From positions 74,684,724 through 74,748,723 of the forward strand of contig NC_134846.1 of the NCBI RefSeq assembly GCF_965363235.1: DNA of 64,000 nucleotides, given 5' to 3'. Source of the stretch: Mytilus galloprovincialis. Taxonomy: Eukaryota > Mollusca > Bivalvia > Mytilida > Mytilidae. Every line of letters starts with the position of its first letter. The first letter of the stretch is position 1. Shown here in pieces: positions 43,965-55,524 of the stretch. The position numbers were made by a program, and so were the translations under genes. A model generated the notes under the pieces. It saw only the letters and a program-made list of their open reading frames with translations. It did not search any database and was not told the origin of the DNA.

Positions 43965-45205
43965 ACAACAGTGTAACATCACAATATAGAGACACACTTG
44001 AACATATCTTTTGAAATGGGTCAACTCAATCAAAAGACATATTAACATGACTAAACGAATAAATTTGATCTATGAAACAATGTAAATATAAAATCATCAA
44101 AACAAGGGGTAAAAAAATGAAAGCAATAGTAGTATACCGCTATGAGGTATTTGACAATTTCAGAAAATCAACAATAACCTTGAACAAACATGAATACACA
44201 GGAAAATGAAAATATTACTGTTGTAAGGTATTCAGTTTAAATGCAGTTGTACGACTTTACCCCCAGCAGAGCTATAGAAAAACAATACATTAACGGGTGT
44301 TACACGGACTCTTTTTGGATGATACACGGATAGTTTTTAGTTTGTTACACGGACTGTTTTCATGAATAGAATCACTCGTACATGACAGTGAGTTCAAGGG
44401 CACTTTACATTTTAAAGATTTCAACTTTTTGTTTCACCGACAAATTTCCTGACATTTTTTTTTAAACATTTACGCTGGTATCAATAATTTTATTATTAAA
44501 TAAAGAATCCAGTATTTTACAATATAAATCAGTACACTGTCAAAGAATTGACCATTTAACTTAAAAAAGGGGTGTTCTGTGTTTTTTTCCTAAAAAGTAT
44601 TCTGAACCCCAATTTTTATGAGCAAAATATCTTGTGGTCAAGCAGATGACAATACAATGTTCTGATTTATTTTTATTTTTCCGTATACCGTATATCATAG
44701 TTCTAATTTCGAAAACAAAAACAATATTTGGGTGATAAAGGTGAAAAAAATATATAATTTTCTTATTCCGAAAAAATACGCCCACTTTTGATTGATTGTT
44801 GGTTGCTCTACGCCGCATTAGCACAAAAAGGCTACATCGTCAGTCGGTTACATGATTAGTATTGTGGAAAATGCTGAAAGTAAAGAAATGCTGGTACCGA
44901 CGTTCATATTTAAAAAAAAAGACAGGAAATGTATTTTAAAAAAATAAAATCTAATTAAAATTGGTAATTGCAGTATCGACCGGTGCGAGCAAGCGAACGA
45001 ATAAACAGGACAAAGCATTTATGCTGCAAAAAAATCTAGAATTCAACGTTAATATATCCAATGAAAATTAAATGTTGTAATTTTAAACTGCACTGACAAA
45101 ATACGGTTTTAAACATTAATAAACAGGCATTATCATTCAAAAGAAAATCACTGAAACCTAATATTTTAATAATCATTTTTTGCACTATATTTGTTAGTCA
45201 GCTTA
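43965..45205. other. No gene; small triple repeat at 44290-44360
   Basis: The word TTACACGGA or ATACACGGA occurs three times (44299, 44321, 44345) about 22-24 bp apart. A short AGTAGTATACCGCT piece at 44127 echoes 11140. There is no coding support. Confidence 0.4.
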
Positions 45206-45208
45206 ATA

Positions 45209-45493
45209 CTACAGTTTAAATTCAAGATAGACGTCTCCCTTTGAAAATTTTATATAACTGCCCTCCATGTTGGATTGAATAACTGGTATTTGCATCGGAG
45301 GTTCGGACATTTTCTGAACAGTGGGTTTTACTGTTTTAATATCTGCTGGAGGCTGTAGTACATCTGTCATCCTTTTAACTTGGTTTTCACTGGTTCGTTT
45401 GTATGTTCTGACCGGGTCACTCTTATGACCAGTGCGCTCCTTTATAAGTTGCTCATCAAAATTGTCTCGAAAGAGCATTTTTGCAGTAGTAAC
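45209..45493 (-). CDS. Terminal exon of the Crypton-like gene
   Basis: The acceptor (nine T, then CAG) precedes 45493. The exon joins in phase 0 to 47456 and reads VTTAKMLFRDNF through a TAG stop at 45211-45209. The H-x(8)-Y spacing in TGHKSDPVRTYKR is intact. The last 45 residues are a proline-rich tail ending KGDVYLEFKL. This exon has no damage, unlike the upstream part. Confidence 0.6.
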   Translation of the reverse strand, partial: VTTAKMLFRDNFDEQLIKERTGHKSDPVRTYKRTSENQVKRMTDVLQPPADIKTVKPTVQKMSEPPMQIPVIQSNMEGSYIKFSKGDVYLEFKL

Positions 45494-46742
45494 CTGAAAA
45501 AAAAATCACAAATTTAAAGATGTGGGGTTGTACTGGCCGGACCAGTGAGTGTAACCAAGATGACTGGGTTTAAGTAAAGATAAAACAATCAGGAGCTGAC
45601 TTTTATTTCACTACCAATCCAAATGGTGAAAAACTGAAAATACAAATATAAATACAATTTAACAATGTGTTCAATGATAATTAAAGTCCATTAAAAATAC
45701 GGATAAACAGTTCGTAGATATATAAAGCTGTTAAAGTTCTATATAATAATAAATAGATGAATATTCTATCGCAGATACGAACAGTTTGAACGGTTAAATG
45801 TTCATAGTTTCTTTAAAACATAGGAAAATATATTAAAACAGTTCATCGCTAATGTAAAGACATGATTTGTAATGTTTCAAATGTAACTCACGCTGTGGTT
45901 AGCCACGAATTTTTCCTTTGGACAACGGGTCCGATGAATGTTCCTTGTAGTTGTGCACATGACTCGCTGAGCAGTTTTCGTCACTCACAAGAAAGGGGAA
46001 AGTAACACGGTTCCTCACTGTCCTGTATAAAACTCCAAAAACTGGCGCACATAAAGCGATGTACGCAATGAAACGTTAACAATTTAACATGATAATCAAA
46101 TGAAGAACAAATAATGAATTAGTTCCAGAACAGGGTTGTCTCAGATTTAGATTAGTTTTGGGTAACATTTTTTCCTAAAACCAAAAAAAAACCAAAAAAA
46201 TCTCCTAATCTTTTAACACTTTGGCCAGTTTTCACAACAAAAAAGACAAGTTTATGTGTGTGCAAGTAACCCGTCATAGCTTTAATTAACAATACAAAAT
46301 TGTAACACATCTGATTATTTTTCCAAACGAATTGCATCATACAAGGGTGAGAAATTTATTAATAGAACACAACATAATGAATGATATGCATGCCAAAATG
46401 ATGTTTTCTAGGATAAGCATACACGTACTTTGACATATTCTAGAAATGAAATGATATTTCATAACAATGAAAGCAATCGTATTATTTCATCTTTAAAATA
46501 TTGAAGGGATATTTAAACCATATGAAAAATATTTTCAATCTATAGCTGTATATATATACGAACAGAAATATATGGAAGAACTCTAAAGCTTTTAAATGTT
46601 TTGTCAATTAGCACACCAAGCTCGAAGATTTGGACTCTAAACTTTTGAATACCAGTAGCCATCTCCTAAATTTATTAACGAATAGTTCTTTTATGCTTGA
46701 ACAATATGTTCTCTCTTTCTCTCTCATTTTGAACCTAAGGTT

Positions 46743-47250
46743 CCGTGGCGGATCCTACTGACTGACCTAAGAGAGGATGGTGGGTGGGTGGGCAGTGATA
46801 TTGTTGGCTTTTTTCAAAACTACCTCTACCCTTTTTTATTGGGAAAATATGCGCAATTTTCATCAAATTGGGAAATTTAGAATAAACCATGAATTTGACT
46901 GAAACTTCAATTTACAGACCCCCTTTCAAGAGTCAAATCCTGTTTTGAAATAAGACCCCTTTTTTCAGTGATGATACATAAATAGATCCTCAAATCTGCA
47001 CATATAGTCATTTTAGGCATAAAAAATGTATAAATGATTGTCTTTCAGTTTGTATTCATGCACAATTACTACTGAGACTGCACTGTTTGGGAAAGAAGTT
47101 GTCTTTTTGGGAATAATTTTAAGCCATTTTTTTTTTCAAATTGGGATTCTTCTCCAGGGGAAAAAGCCTTTATTCACCACTAATTTAAGGCAAACAATAT
47201 CCCTGATGGGGGCTCCAGTCATGCTTCAGTGATTCCCTATGTAATCAACC
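46743..47250. mobile_element. Relative of the 2436 short element, expanded or rearranged
   Basis: Starts GTGGCGGATCC and CTGACTGACCTAAGAG as in 2436-2581, and near 47210-47250 has CCAGTCATGCTTCAGTGATT with CCCTATGTAATCAACC, matching that element's right half. About 400 bp of unrelated or diverged sequence separates the halves. It lies in the intron of the Crypton-like gene. Confidence 0.5.
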
Positions 47251-48352
47251 ACCCACAAAAAAGGGCGATTTTTAAACTAAACGTTAGACTGAGAATATAA
47301 GCCCACTGACATCATTTGTTTTTTTATAATTTGTTCAACTAGACTGGTATCTACAACATTTCGGCTTATTGTAAAATAATTCTGTCAAACTACTTTTATA
47401 CCCCCGAATAACTATAATTGTTTAAGAATGAACATTGAGAAAAAAAAAAGATTACCTTTCCGGAGTGACCTGTTTTTCTGCCTCCCACAACGGCCTGTTT
47501 GCACATGTCTTTCATATAGCCCTGGATTGTGTGAATTCCAATCTTCTGTCTTGAAAACTTAGTGTGTCCTGATGCTGTCTTTCCTGCAATGGGACGTCTG
47601 TAGAAGGCACCATCTGAGGTATCACGGAAAGGTAGAACTGGAACAGTTTTACAACACATCGCGAGTTGAGTGTATTTTCATACTGCCGGAGACATTTTTT
47701 TCAGCCTTTTTGAGGTAAATGCCGCCTTGGCAATTTTTGGAAGTTTTCCCCTGGAACTGAAGATAAAACCCTTCTTCACTATTTCCGAATGAATATTGAT
47801 TGGCTTCAAGATCAGAATGTTCGTCGGCAGCTCTTAAGGCGAATAATTTACAGTTGTAAAAATAAACTGCATACGAGAGGCATTTTGAATCATTTTCATA
47901 GTTACAAAACAAAGCTATCCAAAGTTTGTTTTCCTCTTCTGCAGTGATCCCATCATGGGTTCAGCCCGTTTTGGAACATGAGGATTAACGCGTTCAATAT
48001 CCTTCATTTTCCCGTCTAACGTATGCTGGAAGGTGGCAAACTTGGGGTTTTCCTTATTAAATGGATTTAGATCATACCGCCTACAAGTATCTCGGAGGTG
48101 TCTCCACAGTGCCGTACACAGTAACCTCAAAGAGTCTGCCGGGTACTCCGTGCCATCTTGTCTTTTAACCCATAATGTAAAACGATATGTTAAGTAATAT
48201 ATGCGTATGCTCATGAACATATTATATTTATGTATACTACGGAAGCATAGAGCCATGCTAATTTACCTTTTCTTATGTGATATAAACAAATTATCAATTT
48301 GATATAACATAATATTAATTTGATATAACAAATTATTATCAAATTATAATTA

Positions 48353-48613
48353 TTTTGTTACAGCTGATTTCCTAATGCTTACAAAGTAAAACTTTGGTTA
48401 GCTTGCTTGCTTTGCTAGTATAATTGTTTAAACAAGCTTTGTAAATAAGATTGACATCTTCCTACAATATATATAGGCATAGTTTAACCTGTATACATTA
48501 TATTTGAATTTAATTGTGTGTTATCCTAATTTGATTGTTCAATATACAAACAAAGCAAGCAAGCTAACCAAAGTTTTGCTCTACATGCATTAGGAAATTA
48601 GCTGTAAAACAAA
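48353..48613. mobile_element. 260 bp foldback (MITE-like) element
   Basis: Arms of about 62 bp at 48353-48416 and 48551-48613 are imperfect inverted repeats. Shared landmarks are TTACAGCT, ATTTCCTAATGC and ACTTTGGTTAGCTTGCTTGC. The centre is AT-rich and non-coding. Confidence 0.75.
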
Positions 48614-48962
48614 TTAATAAGTATATATATACAACTCGTCTAAACATCAACCCAACAATGTTAGATCTGTTAATTTGCTTTTTAATTATATATATAATAA
48701 TTTCATTTATTATACGAATATTTCTATTTAAGATCTAATAGAACTTATTAATGTATTAATTAGTGTGTTTAATTTATATTCTTAGACATTTATATAATTT
48801 TAATTCAGTAACTGTATCAGTTTATTTTCACAAACTGATCCACGCTTAAATAGTTTGAATGTTGATTGTTGCTATTTTTAGACATTATATATTTAAAGAT
48901 AGTATACATTTTATTCGGACACTACTTAAAGATTTGAAAAGACCTCAAGTCAAAGCAAAGAA

Positions 48963-49460
48963 TTAATTAATTAAAGACCAAATACATAAAAAAAATAGCA
49001 GTCTTTAAAACCGGTATGGAATTTAAAAAAAAAATCTTTTATCAATATACGATTATCTTTCAAATGAAAAATGGAATAATTTCTAGTGTGAATCTATCGT
49101 ACAAGTCATATTGAAAGAAGTTACAAAAGAAACAGGTCGGTAGCAACCAGCCGAATAGTTTTTCTGCACTTGCAAATGTACTAATTAATTAAAGACTAAA
49201 TACATTTTAAAAATCGTAGTTCATAAACCGGTATTGAATTTAAAAAGAAAAATCTTCGTTTATAAATATGCGGTTATCTTTCAAATTCAAAATGGAATAG
49301 TTTCTAATTAGGAACATCGTACAAGTCAGATAAAAAAAACAAAGGTAACAAAAGAAACAGGCCGGTAACATCGCCTCGGACCTTGACCTGACTACTCGTG
49401 CAGAAAAACTTTCCAGCAACGGTTGAATCCGGTCTGTTTCTTTATTACCTTTTTATTTTA
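48963..49460. repeat. Direct duplication of ~220 bp plus partial inverted copy
   Basis: 48963-49150 and 49181-49375 share AATTAATTAAAGAC(C/T)AAATA, AACCGGTAT, GTTATCTTTCAAAT, ATCGTACAAGTCA and AAAAGAAACAGG(T/C)CGGTA. The segment 49400-49460 (TGCAGAAAAACT and CCGGTCTGTTTCTTTATTAC) is an inverted relic of the 3' edge, as expected in a degraded foldback element. Confidence 0.6.
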
Positions 49461-49659
49461 TCTAATACAAAGGAAATATTTTTACAAAATAAATAATTTT
49501 GTTGTTCATAGTACGAAGAACTGAAAAGTATAGTCATATCAAACACTTATCCATACTGTTCAAGAATAATCTTGTGACCATAGATTCTTACTCCATCTAA
49601 TAAATAGGAATGCAATAGTCAAAAGTACCTGTTATACAGTTATTTATCCTAAAAAAGTA

Positions 49660-50420
49660 AACCATAATTTAAGTAGTATGCTTTGCATATTTAAAGGGGT
49701 ACCACAAGGTTCCATCCTTGGACCCATCCTATTTGACATTTTTATAAATGATTTGTTTTTTTTTGTAAAACAAATGTTCTTTATATTATTATGCTGATTA
49801 CAATTCGTTGTCTCAAAGTCTAGATCTTCCTTACATAATATAATTTCTGCTCCGAGAAAGACAGCAATTATTTTTGATACAGTAGTTTTCTTCAAATAAA
49901 ACGTAGGCCAACCCTGAGAAATGTCAAGCCATCTCTTTTAGCAATAAAACACATGATATAAAGATTGCATTTGATTTAAATGGTATTTTATATTATGTGA
50001 GGATGAAGTCAAACTACATGTTGCAACTGATTTTTAAATTAAACTTCAATTTACATATCTCAAGTAGTTTTTAAAAGGCTTCATGGAAATTCAGTTATTA
50101 AAAGAAATAAGATCATCAAGACAAACTGAGTAAATATACACTTTATTACTCATTTGTTACGTCAAACTTTAGTTACTGCTCTCTGAATTGAGATATTTGT
50201 GGGGAACAAAATACCTGAAAAATAAAGGTAGAAAAAAATACATGAACGAGCGATTCGTATTATTGATGAAGTTCATCAGATTTCATATAAAAAACTCCTG
50301 CAGATTTTATACTTTCCATCGTAGAATGGGCTCAATTGCCTTGGACACCTTTAAAATAATTGATAAAAAAAATCCATTTCTTATTCAAGATCTAGTTGTT
50401 ATAAAAAATCAAAAATAACA
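49660..50420 (+). pseudogene. LINE fragment, family B reverse transcriptase
   Basis: FKGVPQGSILGPILFDIFIN (49690-49749) is reverse-transcriptase motif B with its SILGP signature. It is followed by the same SLDLP, RKTAIIFD and CEDEVKL scraps as 42290-43140, then DTFKIIDKKNPFLIQDLVVI (about 50347-50406). Many stops are present. It is a separate copy from 42290-43140. Confidence 0.7.
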
Positions 50421-50498
50421 ATTCATATAGGTTCAGGTATGTGTACGCTGCTGACGTACCTCAGGAAAGAGCCTCAAGTTATGGTAACAACAAATTAA

Positions 50499-50700
50499 AT
50501 GTTAAATGATTCTTGTGATGTGATATTTTTTTGTATGAGAAACACTATTAAAAATGCAACCTGTCATACTAGAAGTTCTAAACCAACTCGTCTTGATGTT
50601 AATTTAACTAACCAAGATAATAAATGTGGTAAAATATGTAGGATTGATTCATGTTCACAACCTGGGTCAAGATTAAATGTGAGTCACCTAACATCACCTA
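50499..50700 (+). CDS. Short conserved frame following LINE B copies
   Basis: An open frame reading SSKPTRLDVNLTNQDNKCG and SCSQPGSRLNVSHL. The homologous segment at 42930-43120 keeps the same reading (NSKPT, CSQPGSRLNVSDL) despite its own frameshifts. Conservation of frame in two copies suggests a real element-encoded peptide or a linker domain. It is unidentified. Confidence 0.35.
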
Positions 50701-50714
50701 GTTTCATGCCGAAT

Positions 50715-52200
50715 GTATGCATATGTCCACCCCTGTATACATGTCTCTAAACAACCTCTCATGGCACTGCCCTAACTGCGGAATGCCAAACTTTACATCT
50801 AGTTTATTTGACACCACAATAATATCTACACACCACATATTTTCAACCTTTGATAGCAGTGACATCAGCGATGTACTTACACACAGCCCAGGGCCACTAA
50901 CATCCTGCTCTTCACCCTCTAAAAACCAACAAAGCAAAATATACCACATAGCTCGCCAATGAAAATTATTCATCAACTTTCAAAGCATAAAAAGAAAAAA
51001 AGCAGAGGTAAATATGAAAATTTAACCTAATCGAGCAATCAAACCTAAGTGTCATCATGGGAATAGAAACATGGCTACTGCCGTCAATATGAAGTGCTGA
51101 AATATTCCCACCTAACTATGAAATCATCCACAAAGACAGGAAAGATGGCTATGGAGGAGTTCTTTTGGCAATAAAGAAAGAATACATCGCTGACTCTATT
51201 GAAACCACAACAACATCTGAGGCCGTTTTTGCTAAATTAAATTTTGGAAAAACTTTGTCACTCATTATCGGATCTGTATACAGACCACCATCAAGCGACA
51301 CCACCTATATGGATCAACTTTGCGAAACTATTTAACATGTACACCAAAGCAATAAAAATTCAGTTTTATGGGTAGGGGGTGATTTAAACCTTCCTGATAT
51401 TAACTGGAACTCAACAGCTATTCAAGGAAATAAAGTAAACTCTGGTATCAAAAGATTCAATGGACTTGTTTCTTACAAACCGGCCAAGCCTAATCAATAG
51501 ATGCTCTCCTTTACCTGGTATATCAGATCATGACACAGTCGTTTTTGAATCATCAGCAGCTGTAAAACGAGGGAAACCGGTAAAACAGAAAATACACCTA
51601 CAAAGAGCAGACAGTGAAAAACTGAAAAAAGAATGTTTAAAATTCAAACAACAATTCCTAAACAAATACACCATTCAGTCGTCTATAGCAGAAATGTGGC
51701 TAGACATCAGCATCACATTAACGAACATCCTAGATTCCTCAGTACCATCAAAGATGACCACCAGCCGCTTTAGCCAACCCAGGATCACAAAAGAGATAAA
51801 AGCACTATCACGGCGAAAGAAAAGATGCTTTAACAGGGGCAGATCCTAAAACTGATCACGGGACAAGAAAAAGTACCAACATCTAAAATCAACAACAAAA
51901 ATAGCATGCAAAAAGGCAAAGAATGATTATATCACCAACATAATCTCACCAGATTGCACTTCAAATCCAAAACGCTTCTTGGGTTTTATCAACAGTAAAA
52001 ACAAGGACAGCAGTGGAGTGGCACCCCTTAATGCAGATGGCCTTACATACTCAGAACTAACAGCAAAAGCTAACATCTTGAACAAGCAATTTCCATTTGT
52101 ATTTAACTCCAACGAACCAGAAGACAACATCAAATCAATGGGAAGAAGACGTTCCCGAATATAAGCTACTGGACCAGATAGACGACGTACCATACTAGTA
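50715..52200 (+). pseudogene. CR1-like LINE, 5' part: zinc finger and endonuclease
   Basis: 50750-50830 encodes LNNLSWHCPNCGMPNFTSSL, the end of a PHD-like finger found in ORFs of this LINE type. From 51050 scraps of an AP-type endonuclease follow: GIETWLLPS, IFPPNYEIIHKDRKDGYGGV, IIGSVYRPPSSDTTYMDQL and WVGGDLNLPDINWNS. The 129-codon frame 51460-51849 gives MDLFLTNRPSLINRCSPLPG with ISDHD, the C-terminal endonuclease signature. After a stop, NPKRFLGFINSKNKD (51970-52014) leads toward the reverse transcriptase, which is cut off at about 52200. Confidence 0.75.
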
Positions 52201-52239
52201 CCTAGTCTTTAACATTATGTAGGAATTCTTGACTTGACT

Positions 52240-52600
52240 TGATAATTATACCATGATTCTTATTCATCTGATATTAAGTGCTGGTAGCTTAGACTGTTCG
52301 AGGAGGGTATCGTAATAATTTTTGTAGTCATCATAAATGAAACTGAGTGCTCTTTCTTTTTCTATTTTCTTTATGTTTTGTTCACTACAGTAGTGCCATG
52401 TAAGTGGAAAATAGCTGAGGATTGACAAGATAAATGAGTGTTACATGTATATTGAAAGTTTAGAAAGGCTGATGAGATGAGTGCCGATTCTTTTTAGTAC
52501 GTTTAGTTGACGTGCAGCTTGTTACATATATTTGAGATATGAGTGTTGAAATCCAGTTTAAAGTCTATTGTTACACAAAGAAGTTTTACCTCGAAAAGCT
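52240..52600 (-). pseudogene. LINE family B-type reverse transcriptase fragment
   Basis: Minus-strand reading gives EVKLLCVTIDFKLDFNTHIS (52600-52541) and NICNKL, then in shifted frames VLKRIGTHLISLS, HGTTVVNK or HYCSEQN-like, and KEHSVSFMMTT or ERALSFIYDDY, ending near LPALNIR at 52270. This is the same region as 42484-42800 but in opposite orientation, directly after the truncated CR1-like copy. Confidence 0.6.
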
Positions 52601-52604
52601 TTGG

Positions 52605-53145
52605 TTATGAGGCAGCAAGACTGGAACTCCTAGTTTCATGAGGCAAGAAGCTTTTCAACTTTTGGCCAGTTCAAAAATGTTATGTCTACGTGGTTGATTT
52701 GTACCTTCAGTTCTTGTTCCAGTAAATAATGTAACTTCTTGCTTCACCATGACTTGACCTTGAAGCCTGCTTTTTGTTTTATGTTGTTATTGTTTGCAAT
52801 TGTTATTTCTTTGTTTCACTTTATGCATTACCTGTGCTGTTGTTGCTTTCAGACTTTTGCGTGTATTTTATAGTGTTTAATTTTACATGTGCTACTTGGA
52901 TATAAAAACTGTGTGCTACTATGTGTTGATACTTTACATTTGTTTTAATATGTATCGTGCCTAGCTTTTAGTTAATTTGAATGTGATTTCTATGTATCAA
53001 TACGCAATGATACATGTGTGTGTGTGTGTGCTGTCTGTCTTTATGTTTGTGTTGTATATGTATATGATGTTATAACATGTATGGTTTGTTTATTAATACC
53101 TGTCGGTTCAAGAGCTCTTAAGAGCACATTCCTTCTTAATATGTA
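52605..53145. other. No gene; TG microsatellite
   Basis: A TG run at 53014-53030 is the only clear feature. Confidence 0.45.
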
Positions 53146-53149
53146 TATA

Positions 53150-53596
53150 TTCCAGACCGTATGAGTATTTGGACCGTACGCGTACAGTCTGACTAATACT
53201 AAGAAGTTGGTCAATTTTATACGCAAAGGAACATGCATTATCAAAACATGTGAATTTAAAAAAAATATGACGGTCTTTGTAGAAGCTATTGTCACCTTGG
53301 CCTAGAGTAATAAAATAGAACTCACGGATAAACAATTAAACAAATATGTTATTTCGATTGTTCGCTTATTCACTTTATCCATCTAGTTGTAATAATAACA
53401 ATTATATAACTTTAAATAAAGATTTTGATAAATGTTTGTTTAAATTTAACCCATATGATCCCGTAACATGTATAGTCAGCTGGACCGTACGCGTATACTC
53501 ATACGGTCCGACCGTACGCGTATGGTCGGACCGTACGAGTATACGTATACGGTCTGGACAGTACGCGTACGGTCCAAATACTCATATGGTCTGGAA
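53150..53596. mobile_element. 447 bp MITE-like element with 36 bp inverted ends
   Basis: The left end (53150-53185, TTCCAGACCGTATGAGTATT then TGGACCGTACGCGTAC) and right end (53561-53596) are inverted repeats with one mismatch. Next to the right end, 53484-53560 is packed with TACGCGTA and ACCGTACG words in alternating orientation, and the left side has only one. CpG is strongly over-represented compared with the surroundings. No transposase is encoded. Flanking TA-rich sequence prevents a clear target-duplication call. Confidence 0.75.
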
Positions 53597-53599
53597 CAT

Positions 53600-55040
53600 A
53601 TATATATGCAACCCGACTTTAAAAAGAGTACTTTACTTTACTTTTAACACAAATTGCGGCAATAGTATTCACCGCTATGAATAAAAAATGTTATTTTCAA
53701 CTTATTGATCTATAGTCGATTAGTGTCCTGTCAAGGCTAATGTTAAAAATTTAAAACCTTGGTATTGCCGGGATTTATACTCTTGACATCTCATGCAGAC
53801 TGTACAAACTATATTTAATATTACCGCCTTTGTCTTGTAATGAAGCTTATGATTTTGAGTTCATTATCTAGTAACATCATTTACGTAGAACTACGGAAGA
53901 AGAAGGCTGCAAGTATTACCATAATATTTCAGATTTACTTTACAATATGTTTCTTCTATGCATTTAAACAGTCATGGCATTGGGATATTCCTTATGCCGA
54001 CAACATGTTCCAAAACACACAATAACATATACCTACCAGTGTTTTCGATTGATTTATAAGGTACCCCTAAACCACATACAATGCAAAAGTGCAAAACAAG
54101 ACTTCGGCAGATGATGCATGTAAATTGTTTGTGAGTATATCATATGTTTAACAGGAAATCAGAAAACCTTGTTAGGCGTAAGTTTCCAACTGGTTGTCGA
54201 ACGGGTAAGCGTTTTTGTTGTGTGTACTGATTTTGTGTCATGGATGGGTGCCTCCTATCCTTTCTTGTGGATTAACATATATTTTATTACATACTTGACT
54301 AAACTTTTATTTAAATTGTTTATATAAACATATAACATGTATGTTTCGTATATAAATCAGACATTGCTTTAAGGTATTTTGTCATGGTGAAAATGTAAAC
54401 AAAAGACTTTTAAAGTAATAAAAAATATTTTAAAATACATGAATTTATTTTGATGGTTTTGTCTTATCGCGAACAGTCTAATCCGATTTTATTTGTTTTT
54501 AATTATTTTATTTGTTTTACATTTTAATAAAGTTGAGTAAGCTAAGTAACCAATATATGAAGTCATTTACTTCTGTTGTAGTTTTTAATCATGGTTTATT
54601 AATAATACACATCACCTTTACTTCGATCCACTGTCGTTTTGGATTTACAACACAGGTCAACCATTGTCTTCCGAACTTGTTTCAGAATCTTATATTTGAT
54701 GTATAAGTATAATTATAAATGTTAATTTTTCATTTTTCTTTAATATTAAAAACTTAAAACGTGACCAAGTGCACAAGAACACGAAAAATTGCTGATACAT
54801 ACTGATAAATCGCACACCAACAAACGGAAACCCTTAATGCAAGGGGTTGAATGCAAAACAGGATAACTTTCTACATATGTTTCCTAGTCACCCATTGATG
54901 TCATGTTTATCCTTGTATTGTAGCCTTGTGCGAAGAGTAAAATTGTCTATTTCCACGTCCGAATTAATAGTCAAAAGTATTTATATTTTCAATATTAGGT
55001 CAATTTGAAAACGACATATATGTTCACCCAAAAAAGTTTA
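53600..55040. other. No gene recognised
   Basis: AT-rich intergenic stretch with plus-strand frames of about 60 codons that lack features. Nothing else is supported. Confidence 0.35.
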
Positions 55041-55049
55041 CTCTGGACA

Positions 55050-55205
55050 AAAGATGTTTGTTTCGTTTTTTCGTGTGGCCCTTTACAGCTTGCTGTTCGG
55101 TGTGAGCCAAAGCTCCATGTTGAAGGCTGTATTTTGATCTATAATTGTTTACACATTGTGACTTAGATAAAGAGTTGCTTATTGGCACTCGTACCACATC
55201 TTCTT
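55050..55205 (-). repeat. R1-type dispersed repeat, short copy
   Basis: Inverse of AAGATGTGGTACGAGTGCCA and AACTCTTTATCTAAGTC, with GCTTTGGCTCACACCGAACA and GCAAGCTGTAAAGGGCC as in 43630-43960. It lies about 200 bp beyond the stop codon of the protease gene. Confidence 0.65.
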
Positions 55206-55402
55206 ATTTCTATGTAAACATTTCATTACATAAGATGAAGAAATGAGGGATGAAAATCCGTATAATAATCTTTTAAACAAAGTTCTATTGAAAATAATTC
55301 TCTTAGTCCTATACTTATAATCAAGAGATAGATTAGTCCTCTTTCGTCTAAAACATCTGTCCCATCAAATTGTTCGTTAAAATTGTTTCTTTGTGTTTTT
55401 GA

Positions 55403-55524
55403 TCACGTGTTTTCGAATATATTTTGCAATATCCAATCAACGTAGTTGTATACTTTTGTGTAAACTCCTGGTTGAAGTGGTTGTGCGCATTCTGTGTAAG
55501 TTATTCCTCCCCAACTTATTATTC
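55403..55524 (-). CDS. Protease exon 7: C-terminus and stop
   Basis: Encodes (G)[39 protein letters not shown] and TGA at 55405-55403. Two in-frame acceptors are possible: TTTTGAAG before 55524, preferred because it gives the normal family spacing, or ATTTTATAG before 55536, which has the better pyrimidine tract and would add VSFE. Confidence 0.82.

Larger units (their letters stand above)
45209..48230 (-). pseudogene. Crypton-like tyrosine recombinase (DUF3504-type), two exons, frameshifted
   Basis: Read on the minus strand, the parts of one protein appear in order. YRFTLWVKRQDGTEYPADSL, TALWRHLRDTCRRYDLNPFN and FATFQHTLDGKMKD lie at 48190-47975. ITAEEENKLWIALFCNYEND and FYNCKLFALRAADEHSDLEA follow (47960-47800), then NQYSFGNSEEGFYLQFQGKT, LRQYENTLNSRCVVKLFQFY (47690-47630), GAFYRRP and KTGHSGK. 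The exon ends at 47456 with donor GTAATC. After a 2 kb intron, acceptor TTTTCAG leads to exon 45493-45209, starting VTTAKMLFRDNFDEQLIKER and TGHKSDPVRTYKRT. The late H and Y in TGHKSDPVRTYKR fit a tyrosine recombinase C-terminus, as in Crypton transposons and host QRICH1/ZMYM-type proteins. At least three frameshifts (near 47955, 47710 and 47615) argue for a pseudogene or assembly errors. Confidence 0.7.
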
